Assembly (NCBI RefSeq): GCF_003843875.1
Contig: NZ_RKRF01000008.1
Coordinates: 186,001 to 250,000, forward strand
Reading direction: 5' to 3'
Source: Aquisalibacillus elongatus
Lineage (GTDB): Bacteria > Bacillota > Bacilli > Bacillales > Alkalibacillaceae
Length of the DNA: 64,000 bases
The notes under the pieces were generated by a model. That model was not told the origin of the DNA. It saw only the letters and a program-made list of their open reading frames with translations, and did no database searches. Shown piece after piece: positions 8,716 to 18,504 of this stretch (position 1 is its first letter; the number at the start of each line of letters is the position of its first letter). Both the position numbers and the translations under genes were made by a program.

Positions 8716-10836
8716 ATGAACACACTTCAATTAATTAACTGGATTGCTTTCGTAGGTATCACGATTTATGGCATTTTCCTATTTGCACAAGTTGTACGTA
8801 CGCGTATTGCTTACATAAAAATGGGAAAAAAAGCTGATTTCGACCAAGACGTAAAGCAACGGATTAGAGACATTTTGACGTTTGTGTTTGGTCAGAAAAA
8901 GTTATTAAAAGATAAAAAGTCTGGCACTATTCACGTCATGATGTTTTATGGTTTTTTACTTGTACAATTTGGTGCAATCGATTTCATTTGGAAAGGTTTA
9001 GCGCCTGATTCGCACTTACCGCTCGGAATCTTTTATCCTGGATTCACGTTTTTCCAGGAGCTTGTAACGTTAACAATTTTAGTTGCGGTTGTATGGGCGT
9101 TTTACCGTCGTTATATTGAAAAACTCGTTCGCCTTAAGCGAGGGTTTAAAGCAGGTTTAGTCTTAATTTTTATTGCGACTTTAATGTTAACGGTACTAAT
9201 GGGTAATGGTGCAGCTATTGTTTGGCATGGACATGAAATGACATGGACAGAACCTGTTGCGTCATTATTTGCAGCCGCTTTTGGCTGGATGGGGGCAACC
9301 ACATCGGCCGTCGTGTTTTATGTCATGTGGTGGATTCACTTAATTGCATTATTGAGTTTCTTAGTATACGTGCCGCAATCTAAGCACGCTCACTTAATTG
9401 CTGGTCCTGCTAATGTGTTTTTAACAAAGGATAAAGAACACGGAAAGCTTAAGAAAATCGACTTTGACATGGATGAAATGGAAGAGTCGGAAGAAGAACC
9501 GACGTTTGGTGTAGGAAAAGTTGAAGATCTCGATCAGTTACAATTACTAGATTTGTATGCCTGTGTTGAGTGTGGGCGTTGTACAGATGTTTGCCCAGCT
9601 TCAGGAACAGGTAAGATGCTATCGCCAATGGATATTATTGTGAAACTGCGTGACCATTTAACGGAAAAAGGCGCAGCTGTAACAGGGAAATCCGCGTGGG
9701 TGCCATCTTATGCATTTGCAGGTACGCAAGGTAACCAAATCTCTGCTGACCCGAATGGATCTTTAGCACAACAAGTTGTGGAAAAAGATTTAATTGGTGA
9801 TGTTGTAACAGAAGAAGAGCTGTGGGCTTGTACCACTTGCCGTAACTGTGAAGATCAGTGCCCGGTTATGAACCAACACGTTGATACAATTATCGACCTT
9901 CGCCGTTATTTAGTGATGACAGAAGGTAAAATGGACCCTGAAGCTCAGCGCGCGATGATGAATATCGAGCGTCAAGGCAATCCATGGGGACTTTCTAAGA
10001 AAGATCGTGAAAACTGGAGAGAGAAAGACGAAACGCTTAAGATTCCAACCGTTAAAGAACTTAATAAAGAAGGAGAAGAATTCGAATATTTATTCTGGGT
10101 TTCTTCTATGGGATCTTATGATAATCGCAGTCAAAAGATTGCATTAGCATTTGCACGTTTAATGAATAAAGCAGGTGTTAAGTTCGCGATTTTAGGTAAT
10201 AAAGAACGTAACTCTGGTGATACACCTCGTCGTTTAGGAAACGAGTTCTTATTCCAAGAGTTAGCTGAGAAAAATATTAAGGAATTTGAAAAGAATGACG
10301 TGAAGAAGATCGTAACGATTGATCCTCACGCGTATAACATTTTCAAAAATGAATATCCGGATTTCGGATTAGAAGCTGAAGTGTATCATCATACAGAATT
10401 GTTAGCACAATTATTAGAAGAGGGACGCTTAAAGCCTGAACAAGCAATTAACGAGAAGATTACGTACCATGATTCTTGTTACTTAGGTCGTTATAATGAT
10501 GTATATAATCCACCACGAACCATCTTAGAGTCCATTCCAGGCGTTCAATATGTTGAAATTGAACGTAATAAAGAAAATGGCATGTGCTGTGGTGCAGGTG
10601 GCGGTATGATGTGGTCTGAAGAGACGACAGGAAATCGCATTAACGTCGCACGTACAGAACAAGCGTTAGAGGTATCTCCAAATACGATTTCTAGCGCATG
10701 CCCATTCTGTTTAACGATGTTAACTGACGGGACAAAAGCAAAAGAAGTCGAAGAAGATGTCACAACTCAAGATGTAGCAGAAGTGCTTGAACGTTCAATT
10801 TTTGGTGAACCAGCTAAAATTGATCAACCTGCTTAA
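8716..10836 (+). CDS. fadF: FadF-type iron-sulfur / heterodisulfide reductase-like electron transfer protein
   Basis: Membrane-bound [4Fe-4S] oxidoreductase thought to carry electrons from acyl-CoA dehydrogenases to the quinone pool. The N-terminal ~225 residues hold about five membrane helices in a NarI-like arrangement. Two ferredoxin clusters follow (CVECGRCTDVCP from residue 283, CTTCRNCEDQCP from 372). Two CCG domains come last, with SCYLGRYNDVYNPPR near 590 and MCCGAGGG near 623. At 706 residues it matches YwjF/FadF. RBS GGGGGG precedes ATG 8716, and the promoter carries a FadR-type operator. Confidence 0.93.
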   Translation: MNTLQLINWIAFVGITIYGIFLFAQVVRTRIAYIKMGKKADFDQDVKQRIRDILTFVFGQKKLLKDKKSGTIHVMMFYGFLLVQFGAIDFIWKGLAPDSHLPLGIFYPGFTFFQELVTLTILVAVVWAFYRRYIEKLVRLKRGFKAGLVLIFIATLMLTVLMGNGAAIVWHGHEMTWTEPVASLFAAAFGWMGATTSAVVFYVMWWIHLIALLSFLVYVPQSKHAHLIAGPANVFLTKDKEHGKLKKIDFDMDEMEESEEEPTFGVGKVEDLDQLQLLDLYACVECGRCTDVCPASGTGKMLSPMDIIVKLRDHLTEKGAAVTGKSAWVPSYAFAGTQGNQISADPNGSLAQQVVEKDLIGDVVTEEELWACTTCRNCEDQCPVMNQHVDTIIDLRRYLVMTEGKMDPEAQRAMMNIERQGNPWGLSKKDRENWREKDETLKIPTVKELNKEGEEFEYLFWVSSMGSYDNRSQKIALAFARLMNKAGVKFAILGNKERNSGDTPRRLGNEFLFQELAEKNIKEFEKNDVKKIVTIDPHAYNIFKNEYPDFGLEAEVYHHTELLAQLLEEGRLKPEQAINEKITYHDSCYLGRYNDVYNPPRTILESIPGVQYVEIERNKENGMCCGAGGGMMWSEETTGNRINVARTEQALEVSPNTISSACPFCLTMLTDGTKAKEVEEDVTTQDVAEVLERSIFGEPAKIDQPA

Positions 10837-10845
10837 ATCAAAAGT

Positions 10846-10880
10846 CCCCCTTTGGCAATAAGTTGTTAAAGGGGGTTAAT
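10846..10880 (+). terminator. terminator after fadF
   Basis: CCCCCTTT and AAAGGGGG pair around a 14-base loop, followed by TTAATATTT. Confidence 0.75.
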
Positions 10881-11124
10881 ATTTAAAAGTAAGGTTTCAT
10901 AAGTATGCACTAATTAGAAATTTCCATTATTTTATATTGTTATTATTACAAAAATTTTAAAAAATATGTTGCAATATGTCGATTATTTTCTTAAAATTAA
11001 AGAAGTTAAACTTATCTGACAAACATTTATGGGGATTCTCGAATAGACTTTAATTGGGTTTGAAAAGGACGGTTTTGTAACTTTTTTTAAATATTAATTT
11101 TCAAAAAATTTCTTAAATTAACCC

Positions 11125-11153
11125 TTGAGAATTGGTCATCGAGAAAATATAAC
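11125..11153 (+). promoter_or_regulatory. candidate SigA promoter for the opp operon
   Basis: TTGAGA and TATAAC are spaced by 17 bases. The -10 ends only 15 bases before the chosen TTG start, so the leader would be very short. The rest of the 330-base gap from fadF is AT-rich (runs of A and T, another possible -35 TTGCAA at 10969), and I see no other structure in it. Confidence 0.4.
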
Positions 11154-11168
11154 AGTAGGGTGATCGAG

Positions 11169-12191
11169 TTGAGTAATCCATTATTAGAGATTAAAAATCT
11201 GAAAACGTCTTTCAGAATTGGGGAAGAGTATTACGCAGCTGTTGACGACGTTTCGCTAAACGTCAATGAGAATGAAGTACTAGCCATTGTTGGGGAGTCT
11301 GGCTCAGGTAAAAGTGCTTTAGCATTCTCTGTTATGGGCTTGCACAACCGCGCGAAAATTGAAGGTGAAATTAACTTCAAAGGCAGGAATATTGCCAATA
11401 TTCCAACTAAAGAGATGAATAAGTTTCGCGGCAACGAATTGTCTATGATCTTCCAAGATCCATTAACCGCCCTAAACCCGTTAATGGAAGTAGGAAGACA
11501 AATTGATGAAGTATTAATTTTACACAATAAAAATATGCCGAAATCGAAGCGTAAGAAATATATTATTGAATTATTAGAACGAGTCGAAATACCTAGACCG
11601 CAGCACGTTTATAACCAATTCCCACATGAGTTGTCAGGTGGAATGAGACAACGTGTCATCATTGCTATTGCGATAGCGAATCAACCTGAGTTACTCATAG
11701 CGGACGAGCCTACAACGGCTTTAGACGTAACGATTCAAGCACAAATTTTGGATTTAATTCGCGAACTTAAAGATGATTTAGGTTCTGGCGTTATATTAAT
11801 TACACACGACTTAGGTGTAGTTGCAGAAATGGCCGATCGCGTGGCTGTTATGTACGCTGGTGAGATTGTAGAAGTAGCAGACGTTGATACATTATTTAGT
11901 GATCCGCAGCACCCTTATACAAGATCATTATTAAGCTCTATTCCTTTACTTGATGATGTGCAGGACAAATTGCATGTTATTCACGGAATTGTACCATCGC
12001 TTAAGAACTTACCACGTACGGGATGCCGATTTAGTTCACGTATACCTTGGATGGATGAAGACGTTCATGAGGAAAATCCTGAGCTTTCAGAAGTAAGTCC
12101 AGGTCACTTTGTTCGTTGTACGTGCTACAAACATTTCTACTTCCCAGATGAGAACAAGGAGGAACAAGATCATGACACTACTAAAAGTTGA
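11169..12191 (+). CDS. oppD: oligopeptide/dipeptide ABC transporter ATPase, OppD/DppD type
   Basis: One of the two cytoplasmic ATPases that power a peptide importer. Walker A is GESGSGKS near residue 40, the signature is LSGGMRQR, Walker B is LLIADEPTTALD, and the switch His is in ITHDLGVV. The C-terminal oligo_HPY extension with a Cys-containing TGCRFSSR...RCTCYKH segment is typical of OppD/DppD and may bind an Fe-S cluster in some members. GTG 11160 could start the frame, but TTG 11169 (MSNPLLEIKNL) has AGGGTG six bases upstream and is preferred. Its 3' end overlaps oppF by 20 bases. Confidence 0.93.
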   Translation: MSNPLLEIKNLKTSFRIGEEYYAAVDDVSLNVNENEVLAIVGESGSGKSALAFSVMGLHNRAKIEGEINFKGRNIANIPTKEMNKFRGNELSMIFQDPLTALNPLMEVGRQIDEVLILHNKNMPKSKRKKYIIELLERVEIPRPQHVYNQFPHELSGGMRQRVIIAIAIANQPELLIADEPTTALDVTIQAQILDLIRELKDDLGSGVILITHDLGVVAEMADRVAVMYAGEIVEVADVDTLFSDPQHPYTRSLLSSIPLLDDVQDKLHVIHGIVPSLKNLPRTGCRFSSRIPWMDEDVHEENPELSEVSPGHFVRCTCYKHFYFPDENKEEQDHDTTKS

Positions 12192-13098
12192 GGATTTAAA
12201 AGTACACTTTCCAATCCGAGGTGGAATTCTAAATCGTAAGATCGATGCAATTAGAGCTGTTGACGGTGTTAATTTTGAAATTGAACCAGGTGAAACGTAC
12301 GGACTAGTTGGGGAGTCTGGTTCAGGTAAAACCACAACAGGTAAGGCTGTCATGGGTCTTAATAATATTACGAACGGTGAAATCTATTTTGGTGACGAAC
12401 TGTTAAATAAGGGGAATAAAGTTAACATTCGCAAAGATATTCAAATGATTTTCCAAGACCCTTATTCTAGTTTGAATCCAAGAAAACGTGTTATTGATAT
12501 CATCGCAGAACCACTACGAAACTATGAAAATTTATCAAAAGATGAAGAGAAAAAACGTGTTAAAGACTTACTAGAAAAAGTAGGTTTAACTGCTGAAAGT
12601 ATGTTGAAATATCCACACGAATTCTCTGGCGGACAACGTCAACGTATTGGTGTGGCTCGTGCCATCGCACTAGAGCCTAAATTGATTATTATGGATGAGC
12701 CCGTATCGGCGTTAGACGTATCCGTTCAAGCACAAGTGTTAAACTTCATGCAAGATTTGCAGAAGGAATTAAATCTGACTTATTTATTTATATCCCACGA
12801 TTTGAGTGTTGTTAAACATATGTGCGACCGAATTGGAATTATGTACAATGGTCGATACGTCGAAGAAGGGACTACAAAAGAAATCTTTAATGATCCGCAA
12901 CACATTTATACAAAGCGTCTTGTTGCGGCAATTCCGGACATTGATCCTAAGAATCGTAAAGAGAATACTAACTTTAGAGAACAAGTTAAAGAAGAATATA
13001 CAAACTCATACTACGATTATTTCGATGAAGACGGACTTGCTTATCAGTTAAAACCAATAACAGATACACATCGAGTAGCGTTACCGGAGAGAGGTTGA
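12172..13098 (+). CDS. oppF: oligopeptide/dipeptide ABC transporter ATPase, OppF/DppF type
   Basis: Second ATPase of the importer, 308 residues. Walker A GESGSGKTT near residue 48, Q-loop MIFQDPYSSLNP, signature FSGGQRQRIGVARAI, Walker B LIIMDEPVSALD and ISHDLSVV are all intact. ATG 12172 has AAGGAGG nine bases upstream inside the end of oppD, and the longer frame back to 12109 has no such site. The C-terminus (NSYYDYFDEDGLAYQLKPI) is longer than usual for OppF and acidic. Confidence 0.93.
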   Translation: MTLLKVEDLKVHFPIRGGILNRKIDAIRAVDGVNFEIEPGETYGLVGESGSGKTTTGKAVMGLNNITNGEIYFGDELLNKGNKVNIRKDIQMIFQDPYSSLNPRKRVIDIIAEPLRNYENLSKDEEKKRVKDLLEKVGLTAESMLKYPHEFSGGQRQRIGVARAIALEPKLIIMDEPVSALDVSVQAQVLNFMQDLQKELNLTYLFISHDLSVVKHMCDRIGIMYNGRYVEEGTTKEIFNDPQHIYTKRLVAAIPDIDPKNRKENTNFREQVKEEYTNSYYDYFDEDGLAYQLKPITDTHRVALPERG

Positions 13099-13104
13099 TT
13101 ATAA

Positions 13105-14067
13105 ATGTGGAAATTCATAGTGAGACGACTTTTAATAACATCGCCACAAATTATATTTTTAAGTTTATTAGTATTTGTTTTAGCAAGTTTTATGCCTGGT
13201 GATGCTTTAACAGGTGCCATTGGGCCAGATGTTAAGGCAGAAAGGTTAGCAGAGTTAAGAGAAGAACTAGGGTTTAATGACCCTTGGTATATTCAATATA
13301 AAGACTGGGTAGCTGGCATTTTACAAGGAAGTCTTGGAGAATCCTTCCAATATAAAATGGACGTTGAAGATCTGATTTGGCAACGTGTTATTAACACGTT
13401 CTGGTTATCATTAGTTTCAGTGATTTTCATTTATGCAATTGGTTTACCATTAGGTATTCTTAGTGGGCGTTATAATGATACCCTATTAGATCAATTAATC
13501 ACTGGATACACTTATATCGGATTTGCAACACCAATTTTCATTTTTGGTTTAGTCGCGTTATGGATATTTGGTTATATACTAGGTTGGTTCCCAACAGGTG
13601 GTTCTGTAGACCCCGGAGTAGAATCGGGCTCAATTGAATATATCCTGAGTAAGTTACAGCATTTATTACTACCAGGACTGTCTATTGCACTCATTGGTAC
13701 AGTTAGTACAGTTCAGTACCTACGAAGTGAAATCATAGACACAAAACAAAAAGATTTTATACTAACTGCTCGTGCAAAAGGTGCATCTGAGCGACGCGTA
13801 TACAACCGTCATATCTTCAGAAATTCAATTTTACCGATTGCTGCTTTCTTTGGATATGAAATTATAAACTTAATTAACGGTACGATCTTTATAGAACAGA
13901 TTTTTAGTTACCCTGGAATGGGACAACTATTCCTTGATTCAATTGTTATAAGAGACTATACGGTAGTAACAGCTTTAGTACTCTTAACAGGAATAGGTGC
14001 GATTGTGGGTGCCTTATTATCAGATATCATCTTAAGTCTTGTTGATCCAAGAATTCGCATTAAGTAA
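13105..14067 (+). CDS. oppB: peptide ABC transporter permease, OppB/DppB type
   Basis: Integral membrane subunit with six predicted helices over 320 residues. The N-terminus WKFIVRRLLITSPQIIFLSLLVF is the standard first helix of this family, and the EAA coupling loop reads ARAKGASERRVYNRHIFRN near residue 225. It follows oppF by six bases and precedes the second permease, completing the order ATPase-ATPase-permease-permease. Confidence 0.93.
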   Translation: MWKFIVRRLLITSPQIIFLSLLVFVLASFMPGDALTGAIGPDVKAERLAELREELGFNDPWYIQYKDWVAGILQGSLGESFQYKMDVEDLIWQRVINTFWLSLVSVIFIYAIGLPLGILSGRYNDTLLDQLITGYTYIGFATPIFIFGLVALWIFGYILGWFPTGGSVDPGVESGSIEYILSKLQHLLLPGLSIALIGTVSTVQYLRSEIIDTKQKDFILTARAKGASERRVYNRHIFRNSILPIAAFFGYEIINLINGTIFIEQIFSYPGMGQLFLDSIVIRDYTVVTALVLLTGIGAIVGALLSDIILSLVDPRIRIK

Positions 14068-14094
14068 AAAAAGGCATCATTGGAGGTGAACAAA

Positions 14095-15027
14095 ATGTCC
14101 GAAAATCATTCACATAAAGATATTGAACAACAAGTATCAGAACAACAAAAAGAACAAGAAGTACAGAAAAGTCCTTCTGGATTAAGGATTTTCTGGAGGG
14201 AAATTTTAAAAGATAAGTTAGCCTTAATATCTTTAATCTTTTTCGTATTAGTTAGCATGATTGTATTTGGTATTTCACTCATATTAGATTTAGACGAAGT
14301 CGTCAAAATCGACCCATTTGCGATCCACCAACCACCATCTGATGAGTTCCTTTTAGGAACTGATAAAGGTGGACGAGATGTATTTGGACAGTTAATTATT
14401 GGAACACGTAATTCATTAGCAATTGGGTTTTTAGTAACACTTATTTCAGGTGCTTTCGGCATCATATTCGGTGTCGTATCTGGTTATTTTGGTGGTCATA
14501 TTGATAACTTCCTAATGCGTATTGTTGATTTCTTTATGGTATTACCATTTATTATGATTATCATTGTTTTCGTAACCATTGTTCCTAGATACAGTGTTTG
14601 GACTTTCTCATTAATTATGTCAGCGTTTATATGGATGGGGATTGCAAGGCTGATCCGTTCGAAAGCATTACAAGAAAGAGAACTGGATTATGCTCAAGCT
14701 TCAAGAACATTAGGTTCATCCCATACTAGTATAATTTTTAAACAAGTTTTACCGAACATTACGTCATTAGTTGTCGTAACAATGACTTTAAACTTAGCAG
14801 CAAACATTGGAATTGAGTCTGGTTTATCCTTCTTAGGATTTGGTTTACCTGAGGATACACCAAGTTTAGGTACTTTAATGAGTTATGCTACGAATCCAAC
14901 GACCTTAGAAGAGCGTTGGTGGATTTGGGCTCCGGCAGCAGCTTTAATTTTAGTCTTAATGCTAGCTGTCCGTAACGTAGGTGAGGCACTTAAACGTGCA
15001 GCAGATGCTCGTCAACGTCGAGCGTAA
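14095..15027 (+). CDS. oppC: peptide ABC transporter permease, OppC/DppC type
   Basis: Second permease subunit, 310 residues. A polar 30-residue N-terminal tail rich in Gln, Glu and Lys precedes the first helix. Family landmarks are HPPSDEFLLGTDKGGRDV near residue 85 and the EAA loop YAQASRTLGSSHTSIIFKQVLPN. GGAGGTG lies seven bases before ATG 14095, so the upstream in-frame codon at 14080 is unlikely to be used. It pairs with OppB in the membrane. Confidence 0.93.
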   Translation: MSENHSHKDIEQQVSEQQKEQEVQKSPSGLRIFWREILKDKLALISLIFFVLVSMIVFGISLILDLDEVVKIDPFAIHQPPSDEFLLGTDKGGRDVFGQLIIGTRNSLAIGFLVTLISGAFGIIFGVVSGYFGGHIDNFLMRIVDFFMVLPFIMIIIVFVTIVPRYSVWTFSLIMSAFIWMGIARLIRSKALQERELDYAQASRTLGSSHTSIIFKQVLPNITSLVVVTMTLNLAANIGIESGLSFLGFGLPEDTPSLGTLMSYATNPTTLEERWWIWAPAAALILVLMLAVRNVGEALKRAADARQRRA

Positions 15028-15042
15028 TGAATAGTGGTACTT

Positions 15043-15062
15043 TCACTGGGGAGACTCAGTGA
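15043..15062 (+). other. small hairpin between oppC and oppA
   Basis: TCACTG and CAGTGA pair around an 8-base loop without a T run. It could protect the distal oppA message from 3' decay, but its effect is not known. Confidence 0.35.
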
Positions 15063-15126
15063 TGAGTATAAATTTATTTAATCAGTCATTGGGCTGAAAA
15101 TACAACCATAGGGGGAGGATTATTCA

Positions 15127-16989
15127 ATGAGCAAATCATTATTTGGCAAATTTTTATTTGTCCTAATGCTTGCTTTCGTACTTCTGATCGCAGCTTGTAA
15201 TAGCGATGAAGGAGGCGAGGATTCATCAGATAATGATGGAGACGATACAGAGCAAAATGAATCTGATGATGATGATTCAGATTCAGACTCAGATTCAGAT
15301 CAAGAACTTTACAGTATTGACGATTTTGAATCGTATACTGGTGAAGGTGACGCGATTGATGGCGGTTCACTGACATTCGGTTTAGTTTCTCAATCTCCAT
15401 TTGAGGGAACATTAAACTGGCAGTTCTATTCAGGAAACCCTGATTCACAAGTACTTTCGTGGTTCGACGAGTCATTACTTCAATATGACGAGAATTACAA
15501 CGTAACAAATGAAGGCGCTGCTTCTTATGAAGTAAACGAAGAAGATAGCTCCATCACATTTACGATCGAAGACGATGTTAAATGGCACGATGGTGAAGAA
15601 GTAACAGCTGAAGACTGGGCTTATTCTTATGAAGTGATTATGCACCCTGACTATGATGGTGTACGTGGTTCATCAGCAGGTTTTGCATACTTAGAAGGTG
15701 CGCAAGAATACAAAGCTGGTGAAGCTGATTCAATTTCAGGTATTGAAATTGAAGGTGAAAAGACAATTACGTTCAATTACACAGAATTAACACCATCACT
15801 ATTAACTGGTGGTGTCTGGGGTTACCCAATGGCGAAACACGTTTTTGAAGATATCCCAGTAGAGGATATGGCTTCTTCACCAGAAGTACGTGAAGAACCA
15901 ATTGGTTTTGGTCCTTACAAAGTTGAGAACGTTGTACCTGGTGAATCTGTAACTTACTCTAAGTTCGAAGATTACTGGAGAGGCGAGCCTAATTTAGATG
16001 AAGTAACGCTAAAAGTCGTGAGCCCTTCAAACGTTGCGAACGCATTAGAAACTGGGGATGTTGATCTAGTGGACAGCTTCCCTGCTGACCAAGTAGTAGA
16101 CAACATTGATATGCCAAACGTTCAGTGGTTAGGTATGACTGACTTAGCATACACTTACATTGGTTTCAAACTAGGTGACTGGAATGCTGATGAAGGTGAA
16201 GTTAACTACAAAGGCGACGAAATGAAGATGGGTGATAAGAAACTACGTAAAGCTATGTGGTATGCTGTAGATAACGAAACAGTAGGTGAGCGTTTCTATA
16301 ATGGCTTACGTTGGAATGGTACAACACTAATTCCACCATCTCACCCAGCTTGGCATGACGATTCAATCGAAACACCAACTTATGATGAAGATAAAGCTAA
16401 TGAGCTACTAGATGATGCTGGTTATAAAGACACTAACGATGATGGTTACCGTGAGACTCCAGACGGCGAAGAGTTAGTTATTAACTTTGCTTCTATGGAT
16501 TCAAGCGACCTATCTGAACCATTAGCGAACTACTATATTCAAGCTTGGGATAAAGTTGGCTTAAACGTTCAGAAGCTAGACGGACGTTTACACGAGTTCA
16601 ACTCATTCTATGATAAAGTTGGTCAAACTGGTGAAGATGATCCAAACGTAGACGTATTCATGGGTGCATGGAGCGTTGGTTACGATGTAGACCCTAGTGG
16701 TTTATACGGTAGAGATGCATTATTCAACTTCACTCGTTGGGCAAACGAAGAAAATGATGAACTTCTAGCTGAAGGTTTATCTGAAGAAGCTTTCGATACA
16801 GAGTATCGTCAGGATGTATACAGCCAGTGGCAAGAGCTAATGGTTGAAGAAGTTCCTGTATTCCCTACTCTATATCGTGCTATGATGGTTCCAGCTAACG
16901 AGCGTGTTGTAAACTACGACATCTCTGTTGGATCTGGAGTATACCTATACGAACTAGGTGTAACTCAAGAAGAACCAGTAGTAGAGTAA
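15127..16989 (+). CDS. oppA: peptide-binding lipoprotein, OppA/DppA family
   Basis: Extracellular solute-binding protein (SBP_bac_5) of 620 residues anchored as a lipoprotein. The signal peptide MSKSLFGKFLFVLMLAFVLLIAAC ends in lipobox LIAAC with Cys24. Residues 25-58 are an Asp/Ser/Glu-rich linker containing DSDSDSDSD. The binding domain carries the family motif WHDGEEVTAEDWAYSYE near 157. It is encoded last in the operon after a 99-base gap with its own GGGGGAGG, an arrangement that allows higher binding-protein output. The highly acidic linker and surface suit a saline habitat (inference). Confidence 0.93.
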   Translation: MSKSLFGKFLFVLMLAFVLLIAACNSDEGGEDSSDNDGDDTEQNESDDDDSDSDSDSDQELYSIDDFESYTGEGDAIDGGSLTFGLVSQSPFEGTLNWQFYSGNPDSQVLSWFDESLLQYDENYNVTNEGAASYEVNEEDSSITFTIEDDVKWHDGEEVTAEDWAYSYEVIMHPDYDGVRGSSAGFAYLEGAQEYKAGEADSISGIEIEGEKTITFNYTELTPSLLTGGVWGYPMAKHVFEDIPVEDMASSPEVREEPIGFGPYKVENVVPGESVTYSKFEDYWRGEPNLDEVTLKVVSPSNVANALETGDVDLVDSFPADQVVDNIDMPNVQWLGMTDLAYTYIGFKLGDWNADEGEVNYKGDEMKMGDKKLRKAMWYAVDNETVGERFYNGLRWNGTTLIPPSHPAWHDDSIETPTYDEDKANELLDDAGYKDTNDDGYRETPDGEELVINFASMDSSDLSEPLANYYIQAWDKVGLNVQKLDGRLHEFNSFYDKVGQTGEDDPNVDVFMGAWSVGYDVDPSGLYGRDALFNFTRWANEENDELLAEGLSEEAFDTEYRQDVYSQWQELMVEEVPVFPTLYRAMMVPANERVVNYDISVGSGVYLYELGVTQEEPVVE

Positions 16990-17000
16990 TACTTGCTAAA

Positions 17001-17036
17001 TAGGCCTGAGAGTTTAACTCTCGGGTCTATTTTTTC
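17001..17036 (+). terminator. terminator after the opp operon
   Basis: TAGGCCTGAGAG and CTCTCGGGTCTA pair with a five-base loop and two weak positions, followed by TTTTTTCTTTT. Confidence 0.85.
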
Positions 17037-17127
17037 TTTTATAATACTTACATAAAGTAACTTAATTACAATTAGTAAATTTTTATGTTATAATCTAATA
17101 TACATACTAAGAAAGCGAGTGAATTGA

Positions 17128-17958
17128 ATGACTTATCATAAGTTACCAACTAAATATATTGATCAAATTTCCTTGAATGTCACCGATATTGAACGGTCAG
17201 TAATGTTTTACAGAGACGTTTTAGGCATGAACTTACTATCCCATACAATTCAAAGAGCAGTCTTTTCATTTGAAGGTGAAACACCAGTATTAACCATTGT
17301 ACAACCAGATGATGTAAAGACGTTAGACCGAGGCAAAACAGGTTTATTCCATATTGCCTATCTTGTTCCATCAAGATCTGACTTAGCAGATGTCGTCTAT
17401 TATTTTTGGAAAAACCAACTACCCGTACAAGGAGCTTCTGACCACTACGTATCTGAGGCATTTTATTTATCAGACCCAGATGGTTATGGAATAGAAATTT
17501 ATCGTGACCGTGAACCGAATGAGTGGAAATGGAACGGAGAACATGTCGAAATGGCAACTGTCCCACTTGATATTGAAGACCTTTTAAAAGAACGTTCTGA
17601 GGAAGGTTGGACTGGTTTTCCTAAAGATTCTACTATCGGGCATATTCACTTACAAGTTCATGATCTACAAGCCGTAAAGCCGTTTTATGAAACATTAGGG
17701 TTTGATGTTGTCGCAAACTATGGCGCTCAAGCCTTATTTATGGCAGATCAGTATTATCACCACCACATAGGCCTTAATACATGGGGCAGTCGAAATGGAG
17801 AACCGAAGCACGATGATGAAGTCGGTTTAAACTGGTATTCTGTTAAAATGACAGAACAAGATCGCGAACAAGTCAAAGAGAATCTAGAAAGACAAGTTCA
17901 GGAACAAAATGGACAATATATTGCTAAAGATCCAGCAGGAATTGAAGTAAGGTTTTAA
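17128..17958 (+). CDS. VOC-family extradiol dioxygenase-like protein (CatE-like)
   Basis: Two-domain vicinal-oxygen-chelate protein of 276 residues, like B. subtilis CatE (catechol 2,3-dioxygenase). The second domain keeps a full metal triad: His in GHIHLQV near residue 172, His in HHHIGLNTW near 213, and Glu in AGIEVRF at the C-terminus. In the first domain the equivalent first position is DQISLNV, so that site is probably not metal-binding. The substrate cannot be inferred. The gene is monocistronic between two terminators and lies downstream of the opp operon. Confidence 0.85.
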   Translation: MTYHKLPTKYIDQISLNVTDIERSVMFYRDVLGMNLLSHTIQRAVFSFEGETPVLTIVQPDDVKTLDRGKTGLFHIAYLVPSRSDLADVVYYFWKNQLPVQGASDHYVSEAFYLSDPDGYGIEIYRDREPNEWKWNGEHVEMATVPLDIEDLLKERSEEGWTGFPKDSTIGHIHLQVHDLQAVKPFYETLGFDVVANYGAQALFMADQYYHHHIGLNTWGSRNGEPKHDDEVGLNWYSVKMTEQDREQVKENLERQVQEQNGQYIAKDPAGIEVRF

Positions 17959-17963
17959 TAACA

Positions 17964-17993
17964 AGGATTGCGCACCCGCGCAATCCTATCTTT
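17964..17993. terminator. bidirectional terminator after the catE-like gene
   Basis: AGGATTGCGC and GCGCAATCCT pair perfectly around four bases. ATCTTTT follows on the plus strand. It is shared with the convergent minus-strand gene that ends at 17993. Confidence 0.8.
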
Positions 17994-18454
17994 TATTGAT
18001 TATAATCCCATAAAATGAGCCACTTACCTTGAACGTTTGATACATAAATATCCTTCACAATAGTAAAGAACCCGTACTTACTGTCGTATGATTTTGAAAC
18101 GGTAAACCGGTAACCGTCAATCGGGTTACTACCACTTTCCATTGTCCAGTTACTAACTTCTGTTGGTTCACTTAACTGATAAGAAAAAGTCGTCACCCCA
18201 AAATGGTTCATAAACACATGAGGCCGATCCTGTATGTAATGCGACTTTTCGAATTTCTCTTTCATGAGAGGGTGGAACAATTCCCACGATTGACCAAACG
18301 AAGCACTTTGTTCAAATTGGTAAAATTGATGAACCGCCTCGGTAGCTTCGTCTTCAGGAGATTTAGAAAAGTTCATGAAGCTAACGATGAATAAAATGAT
18401 CAACACAAAAGCAAAACCAATGACGATGATGCCTTTCCCATTCCCACGTTTCAT
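17993..18454 (-). CDS. membrane-anchored protein of unknown function
   Basis: A 153-residue protein with an N-terminal membrane anchor (residues 8-28, GIIVIGFAFVLIILFIVSF) and an extracytoplasmic domain. The pattern EDEATEAVHQFYQFEQSASFGQSWELFHP resembles an NTF2-like/DUF4878-type lipocalin-sized domain, but I do not recognise a named family. ATG 18454 has AGGAGGGG seven bases upstream. The longer frame to 18493 has no such site. It is divergent from the mmg operon. Confidence 0.7.
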   Translation of the reverse strand: MKRGNGKGIIVIGFAFVLIILFIVSFMNFSKSPEDEATEAVHQFYQFEQSASFGQSWELFHPLMKEKFEKSHYIQDRPHVFMNHFGVTTFSYQLSEPTEVSNWTMESGSNPIDGYRFTVSKSYDSKYGFFTIVKDIYVSNVQGKWLILWDYNQ

Positions 18455-18504
18455 TCCAACCCCTCCTATCTCATTGTATTGAAAAGCGTACAAGTTTATG
18501 AAAA

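Noticed and set aside
11160-11168. GTG 11160 as the oppD start
   Set aside because: It lies within the AGGGTG site that serves TTG 11169 and has no RBS of its own.
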